From positions 2,914,001 through 2,978,000 of the forward strand of contig CP094668.1 of NCBI GenBank assembly GCA_022836915.1: DNA of 64,000 bases, given 5' to 3'. Below, piece after piece: positions 38,611 through 48,572 of this stretch (position 1 is its first letter; each line of letters starts with the position of its first letter). Under the pieces are notes generated by a model. It worked only from the letters and a program-made list of their open reading frames with translations, ran no database searches and had not been told where the DNA came from. Made by a program: the position numbers and the translations under genes. The stretch is from Paenibacillus sp. OVF10. GTDB lineage: Bacteria; Bacillota; Bacilli; Paenibacillales; Paenibacillaceae.

Positions 38611-39243
38611 ATGTTGACTAACATTCGCAATGTATACTGTGTAGGACGCAATTATAAACTTCATGCGGAAGAATTGGGTAACGCGGTTCCGGATGAGCCA
38701 ATGATCTTTATGAAACCTTCTCATGCAGTCGTGTCCCTGAATGGTGAAACGCTTGAATTGCCTGCTACCAAGGGTGAAGTTCACTATGAAGCTGAATTGG
38801 TCGTGCAAATCGGCCGGAGTTATGAGCCAGGTATGGCGGTAGATGAGCTGGTGGATGCGTATGCGTTTGGTATTGATTTTACGTTACGTGACGTACAGAC
38901 CGTGATTAAGAAAAAGGGCCACCCGTGGACAGCGGCCAAAGGGTTCAGAAATTCCGCTCCGGTTACTACATTTCAGGTATTCCCGGGTGCGGCAGCATTA
39001 CTGGAGAAAGACTTTACATTGACCAAAAATGGTGAGGAAGTCCAGCGTGGTAACATTCGTAACATGATCTTCAGTTTACAGGACATTGTGGAATATGTAG
39101 GTCACCATTACGGCTTGGGGCCGGGCGATGTCATTTTTACAGGAACACCCGAAGGTGTTGGACCAACACAAGCAGGAGATGTGCTCGAACTGGCATGGGA
39201 CGGCGAATCCTTGGGTGCCTGTACGATTGAGGCAGCGCAATAA
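38611..39243 (+). CDS. fumarylacetoacetate hydrolase family protein
   Basis: 210 residues: NVYCVGRNYKLHAEELG, MIFMKPSHAVV, HYEAELVVQIG (metal-binding Glu pair), FTLRDVQ, AKGFRNSAPV, DVIFTGTPEGVGP. This core occurs in acylpyruvate hydrolases and oxaloacetate decarboxylase/tautomerase (FAHD1-like), which is more likely than true FAH. AAAGGTGG precedes ATG 38611; the longer frame from 38515 overlaps the GDPD gene. A terminator follows. Confidence 0.88.
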   Translation: MLTNIRNVYCVGRNYKLHAEELGNAVPDEPMIFMKPSHAVVSLNGETLELPATKGEVHYEAELVVQIGRSYEPGMAVDELVDAYAFGIDFTLRDVQTVIKKKGHPWTAAKGFRNSAPVTTFQVFPGAAALLEKDFTLTKNGEEVQRGNIRNMIFSLQDIVEYVGHHYGLGPGDVIFTGTPEGVGPTQAGDVLELAWDGESLGACTIEAAQ

Positions 39244-39285
39244 GGATTACACATCATACCTGCTTGAGATGAATAGGGTACAAGA

Positions 39286-39311
39286 AAGGGGCGTGCATAC
39301 GCTCCTTTTTG
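39286..39311 (+). terminator. intrinsic terminator of the FAH-family gene
   Basis: AAGG-GCGT pairs with ACGC-CCTT around GCAT, T5 tail. Confidence 0.75.
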
Positions 39312-39365
39312 CTGTGTTATCGTGGATATATGTTTATATCTTCATCGTACGGATACGCTACTAAT

Positions 39366-39773
39366 TTACGCCAAGCTGTATGCTGTATTTGCGCTCTGTG
39401 TGGCCAACTCTTCCAGTTCAGCTTGTTGTGCAGCATGTTGCTCCGAGCTGATACTTCCACTTGCGAGCCGTTCATCCAACTGCTCTCTGAGCTGTCTTAC
39501 TTGTATAGCAATGACCTCATCCAAATTCCCGTTGTTTTCTTCCGTAATCATCCTCAGTGATTTGCCGTTGTACAGTTCCTGATACAGATCCGCTTCTGAA
39601 GGCTGATTCAGAGCGCTGAGCAGCTCGTCGCTACTTCCCTCACGAGTGTCCAAGTCAACGATGGACCATTTAGCAGTAGGTATGGGAGAGATGGCGGATT
39701 GGCCCCATGCTGTTCCGGCGAAGGACATGGTGACAATCATTGTGCCTATAATAATGACTCTTTTCATATTCAT
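39366..39773 (-). CDS. secreted protein of unknown function
   Basis: 135 residues with a Sec signal peptide (MNMKRVIIIGTMIVTMSFAG, cleavage near AWG-QS). The mature part is mostly helical, with ITEENNGNLDEVIAIQVRQL and a Gln/Ala/Glu-rich coiled C-terminus. ATG 39773 has GAGGA about six bases upstream. I recognise no family. Confidence 0.7.
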   Translation of the reverse strand: MNMKRVIIIGTMIVTMSFAGTAWGQSAISPIPTAKWSIVDLDTREGSSDELLSALNQPSEADLYQELYNGKSLRMITEENNGNLDEVIAIQVRQLREQLDERLASGSISSEQHAAQQAELEELATQSANTAYSLA

Positions 39774-39960
39774 ATGGATAATCCTCATTTCTGTAGTTGA
39801 GTACGAACTGAATCGTAACTTGTCGTTGATGTAGTTGTAGATGTTTCGATCTGAGAATAGTGTAAACGGGAAACCTGAAGTGAAACTTAAAACAGGATAA
39901 GTAATTTCAACCTAGCGGAGAATGGCTGCAAAAAGAAAAGATCACTAATATAATTCGCAC

Positions 39961-39990
39961 TTGACAGGTTGGGTTAGTTGGTTATATGAT
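39961..39990 (+). promoter_or_regulatory. sigma-A promoter of the marR/sulfotransferase leader
   Basis: TTGACA (39961-39966), an 18-bp spacer and TATGAT (39985-39990). The leader that follows is about 165 nt to the marR start and contains a terminator. Confidence 0.7.
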
Positions 39991-40070
39991 AATCTCAATT
40001 ATTTTAATACTCATTAAATGAACAGTGAAATAATTTGAACTGAAAACTGCATTGAGCTGATTGGACCACC

Positions 40071-40120
40071 AAAGGCTCCCGGGACTACTCCTCTAAGGAA
40101 TGTCCTCGGGGGCCTTTTTT
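40071..40120 (+). terminator. leader terminator upstream of marR
   Basis: AAAGGC-CCCGGGAC (40071-40085) pairs with GTCC-CGGGGGCCTTT (40102-40117), with a T6 tail. No plus-strand gene ends before it, so it terminates a roughly 120-nt leader or small RNA starting near 39997. Confidence 0.8.
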
Positions 40121-40161
40121 CGTATGCTGTTGGGGTTTCAGACGATCAAGGAGGTTATGGA

Positions 40162-40719
40162 ATGAGTGATAGAGACTGGGAAGCGTTGGAGCGGACGGAT
40201 TGGTTATTTAGGAAAATGGTCAGACGATTCGTCAAAGAGCGGGATCGCATCTCTGTAGAAGGTATCAGCCTGCCAGGCATGCTTATCCTGCACAAAATCA
40301 TTCGTGAGGGAGAACAGCGGCTTGGAGATCTGGCAGAACAATTGGACTTTACATCGGGTGCCATTACAGCTCTGACCGATAAGTTGGAGAAAAAGGGACT
40401 CACCATCCGCAGACGAAAGGAAGACGACCGCCGGACGGTTTTACTGGACATCACATCCAGCGGGCGGGAGATGTATGCGAGAAACAGCAATATCGGTGCC
40501 CGATGTATCACGCTTCTGTTTGAGGGTTTTACGAGTGAGGAACTGGAGCAGCAAAGTCAATTCTACGAGCGGGTAGTAGCGAATCTGGAGGGATTCTCGG
40601 ACACGGTGCTGGAATTGGCGGAGAACAACGGGATACAAGAACATGATCGGTCCTCCACAAGTAACCTTGAGCAGAAGCAGCGGGACAATACCGGGAAGAG
40701 TAACTATCTCAGTTATTGA
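40162..40719 (+). CDS. MarR-family transcriptional regulator
   Basis: 185 residues: ISLPGMLILHKIIREGEQRLGDLAEQLDFTSGAITALTDKLEKKGL (HTH) and IRRRKEDDRRTVLLDITSSG (wing with the conserved Asp-Asp-Arg-Arg). The C-terminal 30 residues are a polar extension beyond the normal MarR length. AAGGAGG precedes the ATG. It is the first gene of the sulfotransferase/ABC cluster and is likely its local regulator; the ligand is unknown. Confidence 0.9.
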   Translation: MSDRDWEALERTDWLFRKMVRRFVKERDRISVEGISLPGMLILHKIIREGEQRLGDLAEQLDFTSGAITALTDKLEKKGLTIRRRKEDDRRTVLLDITSSGREMYARNSNIGARCITLLFEGFTSEELEQQSQFYERVVANLEGFSDTVLELAENNGIQEHDRSSTSNLEQKQRDNTGKSNYLSY

Positions 40720-40778
40720 GGTTGGGTCAAAGTAAGGACATTTGATATACCACAAACATTCTAGGGGAGAGATGATCA

Positions 40779-42227
40779 ATGGGACACTCAACAATATATC
40801 CAACTGGAGCGACGTTATACAATCCGGATAAGGCTTGGGGCGGTTATACCGTTTATCAGGCAGGTGAGGAAGGCGTAGTGTTGATCGATATGAATGGCAA
40901 GGAGGTTCACCTGTGGAAAGGATTGTTAGGTTTTCCGGCTAAAATATTACCTGGCGGCTACGTGCTGGGCAGCACAGGCCGGAGAGATCCGAAGTTCGGT
41001 ATTCAGGATAATGTCGATCTGGTTCAGGTGGATTGGGACGGCAACATTGTATGGAAATACAATAGCTACGAACACATCGAAGATCCGGGGTATGAGCCAT
41101 TATGGTATGCCCGCCAGCATCATGATTATCAGCGTGAAGGAAATCCGGTAGGTTATTATGCACCTGGCCTTGCGCCAAAGACGAAGAGTGGCAAAACACT
41201 TATTCTGGCACACAAAAATGTGAGTAATCCGCAAATTTCAGATAAGCCATTGCTTGATGATGCCATTATCGAAGTGGATTGGGAGGGGAAGGTACTCTGG
41301 GAATGGCTGCCTAACAAACACTTTGAAGAATTAGGTTTTGATGAAGCTGCTCGAAATGTTCTGTTCCGTGACCCGAATACACGTTCTTTCGGTCATCTGG
41401 GTGGTGGCGTTGGTGACTGGTTACATATTAATTCTGCTTCTTATGTCGGACCCAACCGTTTCTATGAAGAAGGAGACGAACGCTTCCACCCCGACAATAT
41501 TATCTGGGATGCCAGAGAGGCCAACATAATCGCCATTACAGACAGACAGAGCGGAAAGATCGTGTGGAGATTAGGGCCAGACTATACTTCACCTGAAGTG
41601 AAACACATCGGCACAATTATCGGGCAGCATCATGCACATATCATTCCCCAAGGTCTACCGGGAGAAGGCAACTTGCTTGTATTCGACAATGGCGGCTGGG
41701 CAGGTTATGGCCTCCCAAATCCGGCTTCTCCATTTGGATTGAAACATGCGATTCGGGATCACTCCCGTGTACTGGAGATTAACCCGGTCACCCTGGAGAT
41801 TGTCTGGCAGTATACCTCGGCAGAAGCAGGTTTCTCGGTTCCGACGGATTCTTATAAATTTTATAGCCCATACATCAGTTCCGCCCAGCGTTTACCTAAC
41901 GGCAACACCCTGATAACCGAGGGTTCCAATGGCAGATTGTTCGAAGTGACAGCGGAGCATGAGCTGGTCTGGGAGTATGTCTCCCCGTACACAGATGGGC
42001 GGAATACCAATATGGTCTATCGTTCGTATCGAGTTCCTTATCAGTGGGTTCCACAGTTGGAGAAACCGCAGGAGATTGCGATCGAAGCTATTGATGTTTC
42101 CAACTACAGGGTGCCGGGAGCAGCGCCCAAAGGTTCTGCATCCATCGTGAGCGTAGAGACAACTCTTCCATTTGTGGAGGGTGCAGCCTGTGTGGCAACG
42201 TCGGATGAAGGCAAGTCAGGCGGTTAA
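40779..42227 (+). CDS. arylsulfotransferase (ASST) family protein, cytosolic
   Basis: 482-residue beta-propeller protein with repeated blades ending in W: VDWDGNIVWKYNSYEHIED, VDWEGKVLWEWLPNKHFEE, GKIVWRLGPDYTSP, LEIVWQYTS, HELVWEYVSPYTDG. His-rich motifs RQHHDYQREGNP, HINSASYVGPNR and IGQHHAHIIPQG fit the ASST/arylsulfotransferase fold, in which a His is the sulfate acceptor. There is no signal peptide, unlike the periplasmic E. coli enzyme. It sits between a MarR gene and a sulfonate-type ABC importer, so a role in using imported sulfate esters is inferred. GGGGAGAGATG precedes the start. Confidence 0.82.
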   Translation: MGHSTIYPTGATLYNPDKAWGGYTVYQAGEEGVVLIDMNGKEVHLWKGLLGFPAKILPGGYVLGSTGRRDPKFGIQDNVDLVQVDWDGNIVWKYNSYEHIEDPGYEPLWYARQHHDYQREGNPVGYYAPGLAPKTKSGKTLILAHKNVSNPQISDKPLLDDAIIEVDWEGKVLWEWLPNKHFEELGFDEAARNVLFRDPNTRSFGHLGGGVGDWLHINSASYVGPNRFYEEGDERFHPDNIIWDAREANIIAITDRQSGKIVWRLGPDYTSPEVKHIGTIIGQHHAHIIPQGLPGEGNLLVFDNGGWAGYGLPNPASPFGLKHAIRDHSRVLEINPVTLEIVWQYTSAEAGFSVPTDSYKFYSPYISSAQRLPNGNTLITEGSNGRLFEVTAEHELVWEYVSPYTDGRNTNMVYRSYRVPYQWVPQLEKPQEIAIEAIDVSNYRVPGAAPKGSASIVSVETTLPFVEGAACVATSDEGKSGG

Positions 42228-42266
42228 GCGTCAAGAATCATGACTAGATCGAATGGGGTGTATATT

Positions 42267-43293
42267 TTGAGAAAACCATCCATAGTAACTGGCGTATTGA
42301 TATTATTTCTGGCCACGGCACTCCTATTATCCGGATGCAGCTCAAATGCAGCAGGATCTGGAGCCAAAGACACTACCGGCAAGAATGCCGATAATGTAAA
42401 AATTCGCATCGCAGATACAAGTACGAACCCAACGTTCAGGGTAGCCATTGCCAAAGGTTTTTTTGAAAACAGGGGCATTGATGCAGAGAGTATTACCTTT
42501 GGCTCACCGGCTGAAGGTGTAAATGCACTATTTATCAAACAGGTAGATATTGCGTACGGGGCGGACTTTCCTGTATTAAATGCTTTGGCTAAAGGGGAAT
42601 ATTCAGTCATCGCTTCTGCAGGTCAGACTACGGATGAAGCGGCAGCCGCCTGGAAACTGTATGCAAGGGATGATATTCAGAGTGGAGCGGATTTGAAGGG
42701 CAAGAAAGTGAGTTTCATTCGAGGTACATTTATTCCATATCTATGGGATGAATATTTGAAAGATCAGGGGTGGCGCTGAGTGATGTGACGCAAATTGGTC
42801 AGGGGCTTTTGATGAAGCCTACATCGCACTGAAACAGGGAGACCTTGATGCCGCTTGGGTTATAGGTTCAGCGTTAACCGATAAATTCGATGCACTCGAA
42901 GGAGTACATCAGCTGACGGATATGTCTCAGACGCCTATACGCCTTGGTATGGGGCTGGTATCGAGTAATGACTTCATCCAGGCAAACCCCGAAAAGATCA
43001 GTGACTTCCTCGCGGCTCTTGATGAGGCATCCACGTATGCCCAAGCGCATCCTGAAGAAGTGGCGGATCTGATGTATCAAGAGACCAAACAGCCTAAAGA
43101 TGCCACCTTGAAAGACCTTCCGATCAATCCATGGGAAGTTGGATTTACGCAGGCCGCTTATGATAGTTTGGCAGGTCAGAAGCAATATATGGTGGACACC
43201 GGAATCATCGAACAGGATTTTGATCTCGACACCAAACTCAATCTGACTTCTCTCCAGCAGGCGTTGCCGAAAAAAGTGACATACAGTAAATAA
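42267..43293 (+). CDS. ABC transporter substrate-binding lipoprotein, sulfonate/nitrate/taurine type (two frameshifts)
   Basis: 342 residues after correction. Lipoprotein signal LRKPSIVTGVLILFLATALL, then the lipobox ending at Cys (LLSGC). The mature domain is an NMT1/SsuA-like fold: KIRIADTSTNPTFRVAIAKGFFENRGIDAE, SPAEGVNALFIKQVDIAYG, SGADLKGKKVSFIRGTF. It breaks at two G4 runs, near 42768-42771 (restores DQGVALSDVTQIG) and 42800-42803 (restores GAFDEAYIALKQGDLDAAW). The start is TTG 42267 with GGGGTG upstream; an ATG at 42240 lacks a site. Confidence 0.82.
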
Positions 43294-43320
43294 TTCTTAT
43301 TGAAATGGGAGGTGTCCGTT

Positions 43321-44096
43321 ATGTCCTTACCTGCAACTCAGCATACCATTCATATTGAACAGCTTCGGAAAACGTATCATGCCCCGACCAATGGGGATGT
43401 GCATTATATCATTAAGGATGTTGATCTGGTTATCAAGGGAGGGAGTTCTTTGTCCTGCTTGGTCCCAGTGGGTGCGGGAAGTCAACGCTGCTGAACATGA
43501 TCGCTGGTTTTATTTCCAAGTCGGGTGGGCAGCTCAAGGTAGACAACAAGGAGATCGAAAGACCGGGCAGGGATCGGGCAATGGTATTCCAGCAGGCGGA
43601 TTCTTCTCTCTTTCCATGGCTAACTGTGAGGGAAAATGTTGAATTCGGACTTCGAATGTCCAAGGTGCCTAAGACACAACGACGTGAGATCTCTGATCGA
43701 TACATCCAGCTTGTTGGACTGAGTGCTCATGAGGGAAAATTTCCAAAAGAACTCTCGGGTGGCATGAAGCAGCGGGTTCAATTGGCCCGCGTACTTGCGA
43801 ATGACTCGGCGATCTTGTTGATGGATGAGCCATTCGGTGCACTGGACGCGATGACGAGACGGACCATGCAGAAGGAACTGGTGAATATCTGGAAAGAAAC
43901 CCATAAAACCGTTATCTTTGTCACACACGATATTCAGGAGGCGTTATTGCTTGGTGAGCGCATAGGCATTATGTCTGTAGGTCCGTCTTCGAATATCACG
44001 GATATTTACCACAACACGTTACCTTACCCGAGGAACATCGCCTCGTCTGAGTTCAACACTTTGTATGACCGAATTCAAGGCCACTTTGAAGAATGA
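43321..44096 (+). CDS. ABC transporter ATPase, SsuB/TauB type (one frameshift)
   Basis: 258 residues after correction. Walker A GPSGCGKST, Q-loop VFQQADSSLFPWLTV, signature KELSGGMKQRVQLAR, Walker B AILLMDEPFGALDAMTR and H-loop VIFVTHDIQEA. This is the sulfonate/nitrate subfamily by its PW-L-TV and FGALDAMTR motifs. One G restored in the G3 run near 43441-43443 joins the N-terminus to GEFFVLLGPSG. ATG 43321 has GGGAGGTG upstream. It lies 27 bp after the binding protein gene. Confidence 0.9.
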
Positions 44097-44113
44097 CTGA
44101 GGTGATATACAAG

Positions 44114-44886
44114 ATGAAATGGTTGGAGAAAAATGGGTGTCTATCCCGCTTCTATGGGTAACGGTCATCTTAATCTGGCAGCTTGGTGCCCTTATCTATG
44201 GGCCTGACGTAATCCCTGGTCCGTGGCACACGATCCTGGGAGCACGCGAACTGATAGCTGACGGTACGCTGATGGAGTATATCGGAATCAGCTTCACTCG
44301 TGTACTGGCCGGCTGGGTACTCGGAAGCATCATTGCTATTCCGGTAGGGCTGATTATTGGCAAAGTTCATCTCATCCGGCTGTTCGCCGAACCGTTCCTT
44401 AACTTTATACGTTTTATCCCGCCGATCGCCTTTATTACCTTATTTCTGGTGTGGTTCGGAATTGGTGAGCAATCCAAGATCGCGCTCATTATGTACGCAA
44501 CCTTCTTCATTGTTGTATTGAATACACTGACAGGTGTACTCTCCGTTGAAGAAGACAAAATCCGGTCGGCCCGCAGTATGGGAGCCAATGAACGGCAGAT
44601 TCTGCTGCATGTGATTGTCCCGGCGACAACCCCGTATATCTTCACGGGTGTGCGACTGGCGATGGGAACTTCTTATATGGCCATAATCGGTGCTGAGATG
44701 ATTGCCTCGAATGAGGGAGTCGGTTACTTGATCTGGAATTCCAGACTCTTTTTCCGAACAGATTGGATCTTTGTCGGGCTGATTTCCCTGGGTTTTATGG
44801 GATTCCTGACGGATCGATTGTTCAACTGGTTTGGTCGCAGAGTACTCTACCGATATGGGGTAATTGGCGGAGCGAAGCGGGTCTGA
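44114..44886 (+). CDS. ABC transporter permease, SsuC/TauC type (one frameshift)
   Basis: 257 residues, six predicted helices. The EAA loop is EEDKIRSARSMGANERQILLHVIVPATTPYIFTG. The ATG at 44114 has GAGGTGAT upstream but stops early as given; one A added to the A5 run at 44129-44133 gives MKWLEKKWVSIPLLWV and the full frame. The alternative literal start at 44119 has no proper site. Last gene of the operon; a strong terminator follows. Confidence 0.88.
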
Positions 44887-44960
44887 ATTAGAACATAGGA
44901 ACATTGAATTCCAGACGTTACTTGAAAAGGGAAGTTATCTTGTTTTGACGTTTGATCGAT

Positions 44961-45003
44961 AACCTGTTTTGGCACTTCTACACGAGGCCAAAACAGGTTT
45001 TTT
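44961..45003 (+). terminator. intrinsic terminator of the sulfotransferase/ABC operon
   Basis: Perfect 13-bp stem AACCTGTTTTGGC / GCCAAAACAGGTT with a T6 tail. Confidence 0.88.
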
Positions 45004-45114
45004 GTGTGCTGGCGTAAGGAGTTTCGGCATTGGGATCAAACCGTGGTATAATTGAATTTCAAAAATACAATAAACGTCATGCGGGCTGTACATACGCTGC
45101 ATGCAGGAGACATT

Positions 45115-45923
45115 ATGGATTGGATTATTGGCGCCGTATGCGCTTCTATGGTGGCAGGTGCTGCCTATGCGAAAAAGTCGCTAACCCTGTCTGGCTGCCT
45201 GGCAGCAATCATGATGGGAACGATATATTACGGAGCGGGGAACCTGTTCTGGTTTGGCACGTTATTGTTGTTTTTCATTACTTCAACGTTGCTCTCCAGG
45301 TTCCGTAAAGATCGGAAGCAGGAGCTGGAGAAATCCTATGCCAAGTCAGGAAATCGGGATGCGGGACAAGTGATGGCTAATGGTGGAATGGGCATGTTCC
45401 TATGCCTGGGATACTGGATATTTCCACATCCGGCATGGGTGTATGCTTTCATTGGTGTAATGGCTACCGTTACATCGGATACATGGGCAACCGAAATTGG
45501 GAGTCTCAGTCGCAAGCCGCCGCGCTCTGTTCTCACGTGGAAGGTACTTACTCCTGGTGCTTCAGGAGGGTCTCACTTCTTGGCACCGTGGCTGCAGCCG
45601 TAGGCGGGGCTCTGATTGGTGCGGGAGCATTCTTGTTTTCCTGGATCGCCGGGATAGAAGGGCTTAGTCTGTTTAGTTGGACTTTTGTCGGTCTTGTAGG
45701 CGGGTTGGCAGGGGCTTTTGCCGATTCCTATCTGGGCGCAACGGTGCAGATGATGTATCGTTGTACTGTGTGTGGCCGTGAAGTTGAGGTACATGAACAT
45801 TGCGGGCATCCGACGGTTCGGGCTCGTGGCTGGGCATGGATGAGTAACGACCTGGTGAACGTGCTTAGCTCGGTGATCGGCGGATGTGTGGCGATTGGTT
45901 TAGGTAACATTTTGGCGTTGTAG
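45115..45923 (+). CDS. DUF92 membrane protein (one frameshift)
   Basis: 269 residues with about six helices. It begins MDWIIGAVCASMVAGAAYAKKSLTLSG and carries NGGMGMFLCLGY, TSDTWATEIGSLS, the GAFADSYLGATVQ signature and NDLVNVLSSVIGG. The family includes plant VTE6 phytyl-phosphate kinase and TIGR00297 proteins; the bacterial role is unknown, though an isoprenoid-phosphate kinase is possible. The break is in the G3 run at 45568-45570, where one more G gives GASGGVSLLGTV. Confidence 0.83.
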
Positions 45924-45934
45924 GGGAGTACATT

Positions 45935-46511
45935 TTGAGCACTGTACAGGGAGACAAATCGGAGGCTATTTTGGATGCGGCCTATGGTATTTTTGGCTCG
46001 AAAGGTTTTTATGAGACCAAAATGTCTGATATTGCAGACGAAGCCGGCATCGCAAAAGGCACCATTTATTTATATTTCAAAAGCAAGGAACAACTTTTTA
46101 TCGCAGTATCCAAGCGGGATTGTAACAGTTTTATCAGCCGTCTTGAATATGCTTTGAACTCGCATGAGAACACAGGTGATAAACTTGGAGCAATAGCCAA
46201 GACCCACCTTACGTATTATTATGAGCGTCGCAATCATACCAAGCTCTTTTTTATGGCACCCAATAATGATCCGGATCTGATGAAATTCATGAAGGCATTC
46301 ATGAATCAATACATGAGTATGGTGTGAGGTATTGGAAAGTGCAAGTGTACCTGAGCCTGTATTGCTCGCTGAAGCCTACATTGGAATTCTGGACCGGCTG
46401 AAGATGGATATTATGTTAAATCCGGAGTTTAATGAGGAACATCTGAACAAACGAATTGCTTTTGCAGCAGCATTGTTTCTGGACGGATGCCGTTCTTTTT
46501 TACAAGTGTAA
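45935..46511 (+). CDS. TetR-family regulator (one frameshift)
   Basis: The HTH (KMSDIADEAGIAKGTIYLYFKSKEQLF) is classic TetR, close to FadR/YsiA-type by the FYETKMSDIA context. The frame ends at 46325. The rest of the ligand domain (VLESASVPEPVLLAEAYIGIL to AALFLDGCRSFLQV) is open in another frame to 46511. The join near 46318-46325 needs removal of one base or addition of two, unlike the other breaks here. About 191 residues. The start is TTG 45935 behind AGGGGAG, 11 bp after DUF92. Confidence 0.82.
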
Positions 46512-46571
46512 AGTAAGTGCGCGGATGTACGTAATATTGAATTTTAATTTACAGAGAAGTGGGTACGAGCA

Positions 46572-48503
46572 ATGAACATAATGACGGTAGAACAAATTGC
46601 AAAAAGTTATGGCGAAAAAATATTGTTCAAGGATGCTTCATTTGGTATGGCTGATCAGGACAAGATTGGTGTAGTTGGGGTAAATGGAACCGGTAAATCC
46701 ACGTTTTTGCGTGTGATATCCGGTATGGAGCCTGCAGACGCGGGACAGATCTCGATCGGTAATGATGTACGTATTCAGTTCCTGGCGCAAAATCCGGACT
46801 TCAATCCGGATAATACGGTGCTGCAACAAGTATTCGAAGGTGACAGCATGGAAATGAAAACCGTGCGTGAATATACGGAAACGATGGAATTATTGGAACT
46901 GAATTCGTCCGATCCAGCATTGCAAGAGCGGTTATTACGTTTGAATCAGCAAATGGAGCAGCTTCAACTCTGGCAGATGGAGAGTGAAGCGAAGAGCATC
47001 TTGTCCAAACTGGGTATTCGTCAATTCGATGCACTGATGGGCACATTGTCTGGTGGACAACGCAAAAGGGTAGCACTTGCCGCTGCACTGATTCATCCTT
47101 GCGAACTGCTCATTCTGGATGAGCCGACGAACCATATTGATAATGATTCGGTCGTATGGCTCGAGCAGTACTTGCAGAAGCGCCGCGGCGCACTGCTTAT
47201 GATTACGCATGATCGGTATTTCCTGGATCGTGTGGCGAATGTCATGCTGGAATTGGATCATGGTCGTTTGTTCCGCTATGAAGCCAACTATACACGTTTT
47301 CTTGAACTGAAGGCAGAACGTGAAGAACGGGAAGCCTCTTCCGAACAGAAACGCAAGAACTTGCTTCGAACGGAGCTCGCATGGATTCGTCGCGGTGCCA
47401 AGGCACGGACAACAAAACAAAAAGCGAGAATTGATCGCTTCGAACAACTTAAAGACCAACAAGGGATCCAGCGCTCGGGTTCATTGGAAGTATCGGTTGG
47501 CTCCACGCGTCTGGGGAAAAAGATTCTGGAGATCGAGCATCTTTCCAAATCCGTCGGTGGTCGCAAACTGATCGAAGATCTGAGTTATATTGCTGTACCT
47601 GGAGATCGGGTAGGGATTGTCGGACCGAATGGTAGTGGTAAGTCCACGTTGTTACAGATGATATCTGGCAAGTTGGAACCCGATGCAGGCGTGGTTGACG
47701 TTGGTCCTACGGTCAATCTGGGCTATTTCACACAGGAACATCAGGAGATGGATGAATCTCTTCGTGTTATTGAGTACATCAAGGAAGTGGCTGAGAATGT
47801 GAAAACAGCCGATGGCTCTCTGATTACAGCATCCCAGATGCTGGAGCGATTCCTGTTTACCCCGGCATCCCAGTGGACGCCAATCTCCCGCCTGTCTGGT
47901 GGAGAGAAGCGTCGTCTATATCTGCTGCGTGTGCTGATGGCTGCGCCGAATGTATTGCTGCTGGATGAGCCGACGAATGATCTGGACATCCAGACACTCG
48001 CTGTACTGGAAGACTACCTGGACGATTTCCCGGGTGTTGTCTTTGTGGTCTCCCATGATCGCTATTTCCTTGATCGTACTGTGGATAAAGTGTTGTCTTT
48101 TGAGGGCAACGGTGCTGTACGTGTACACGTCGGCGACTACAGTGAGTACGCGGAATGGATGCTGAAAAATGCGCCTGGAGCTACTCAAGAGAGTGACACA
48201 GGAACAGCGAAGGTGAAGCAGTCATCGGAGAAAACGACGCCTGCTGTGTCAGCGGCTAAACCGAAGTTGAAATTCAGCTTCAAAGAGCAACGTGAATACG
48301 ACCAGATCGATGAAAATATTGAGAAGGCTGAAGCTAATCTTGTCCGGATTAACAAAGAGATGGAAGAGTCATTTAGTGATTCTGCCCGTCTGCAGGAGTT
48401 GATGGCGGAGCAGGTTGAGGCTGAGCGTCATCTGGATGAATTGATGGAACGCTGGACCGTTCTGAATGAACTTGCAGAGCAGATTGAACAGAGCAAGTCT
48501 TGA
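46572..48503 (+). CDS. ABC-F ATPase, Uup/YfmR type
   Basis: 643 residues, two ATP-binding domains with no membrane part. Walker A sites GVNGTGKST and GPNGSGKST; signatures TLSGGQRKRVALAA and RLSGGEKRRLYLLR; Walker B LLILDEPTNHIDND and VLLLDEPTNDLDIQ. Between them is the P-site interaction linker (residues about 240-300, RRGAKARTTKQKARIDRF). The C-terminal 70 residues form a coiled coil, as in Uup/YfmR. These proteins act on the ribosome, for example at stalled E/P-site states. There is no resistance-type signature. Confidence 0.93.
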   Translation: MNIMTVEQIAKSYGEKILFKDASFGMADQDKIGVVGVNGTGKSTFLRVISGMEPADAGQISIGNDVRIQFLAQNPDFNPDNTVLQQVFEGDSMEMKTVREYTETMELLELNSSDPALQERLLRLNQQMEQLQLWQMESEAKSILSKLGIRQFDALMGTLSGGQRKRVALAAALIHPCELLILDEPTNHIDNDSVVWLEQYLQKRRGALLMITHDRYFLDRVANVMLELDHGRLFRYEANYTRFLELKAEREEREASSEQKRKNLLRTELAWIRRGAKARTTKQKARIDRFEQLKDQQGIQRSGSLEVSVGSTRLGKKILEIEHLSKSVGGRKLIEDLSYIAVPGDRVGIVGPNGSGKSTLLQMISGKLEPDAGVVDVGPTVNLGYFTQEHQEMDESLRVIEYIKEVAENVKTADGSLITASQMLERFLFTPASQWTPISRLSGGEKRRLYLLRVLMAAPNVLLLDEPTNDLDIQTLAVLEDYLDDFPGVVFVVSHDRYFLDRTVDKVLSFEGNGAVRVHVGDYSEYAEWMLKNAPGATQESDTGTAKVKQSSEKTTPAVSAAKPKLKFSFKEQREYDQIDENIEKAEANLVRINKEMEESFSDSARLQELMAEQVEAERHLDELMERWTVLNELAEQIEQSKS

Positions 48504-48516
48504 TTTATAACTAAAC

Positions 48517-48572
48517 ATCGCCCTTTTTTCCATAGTGACTTTATGTCGCATTGGAGGAAAGGGCGATTTTTT
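48517..48572 (+). terminator. intrinsic terminator of the ABC-F gene
   Basis: ATCGCCCTTT pairs with AAAGGGCGAT around a roughly 30-base loop; T6 tail. Confidence 0.75.
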
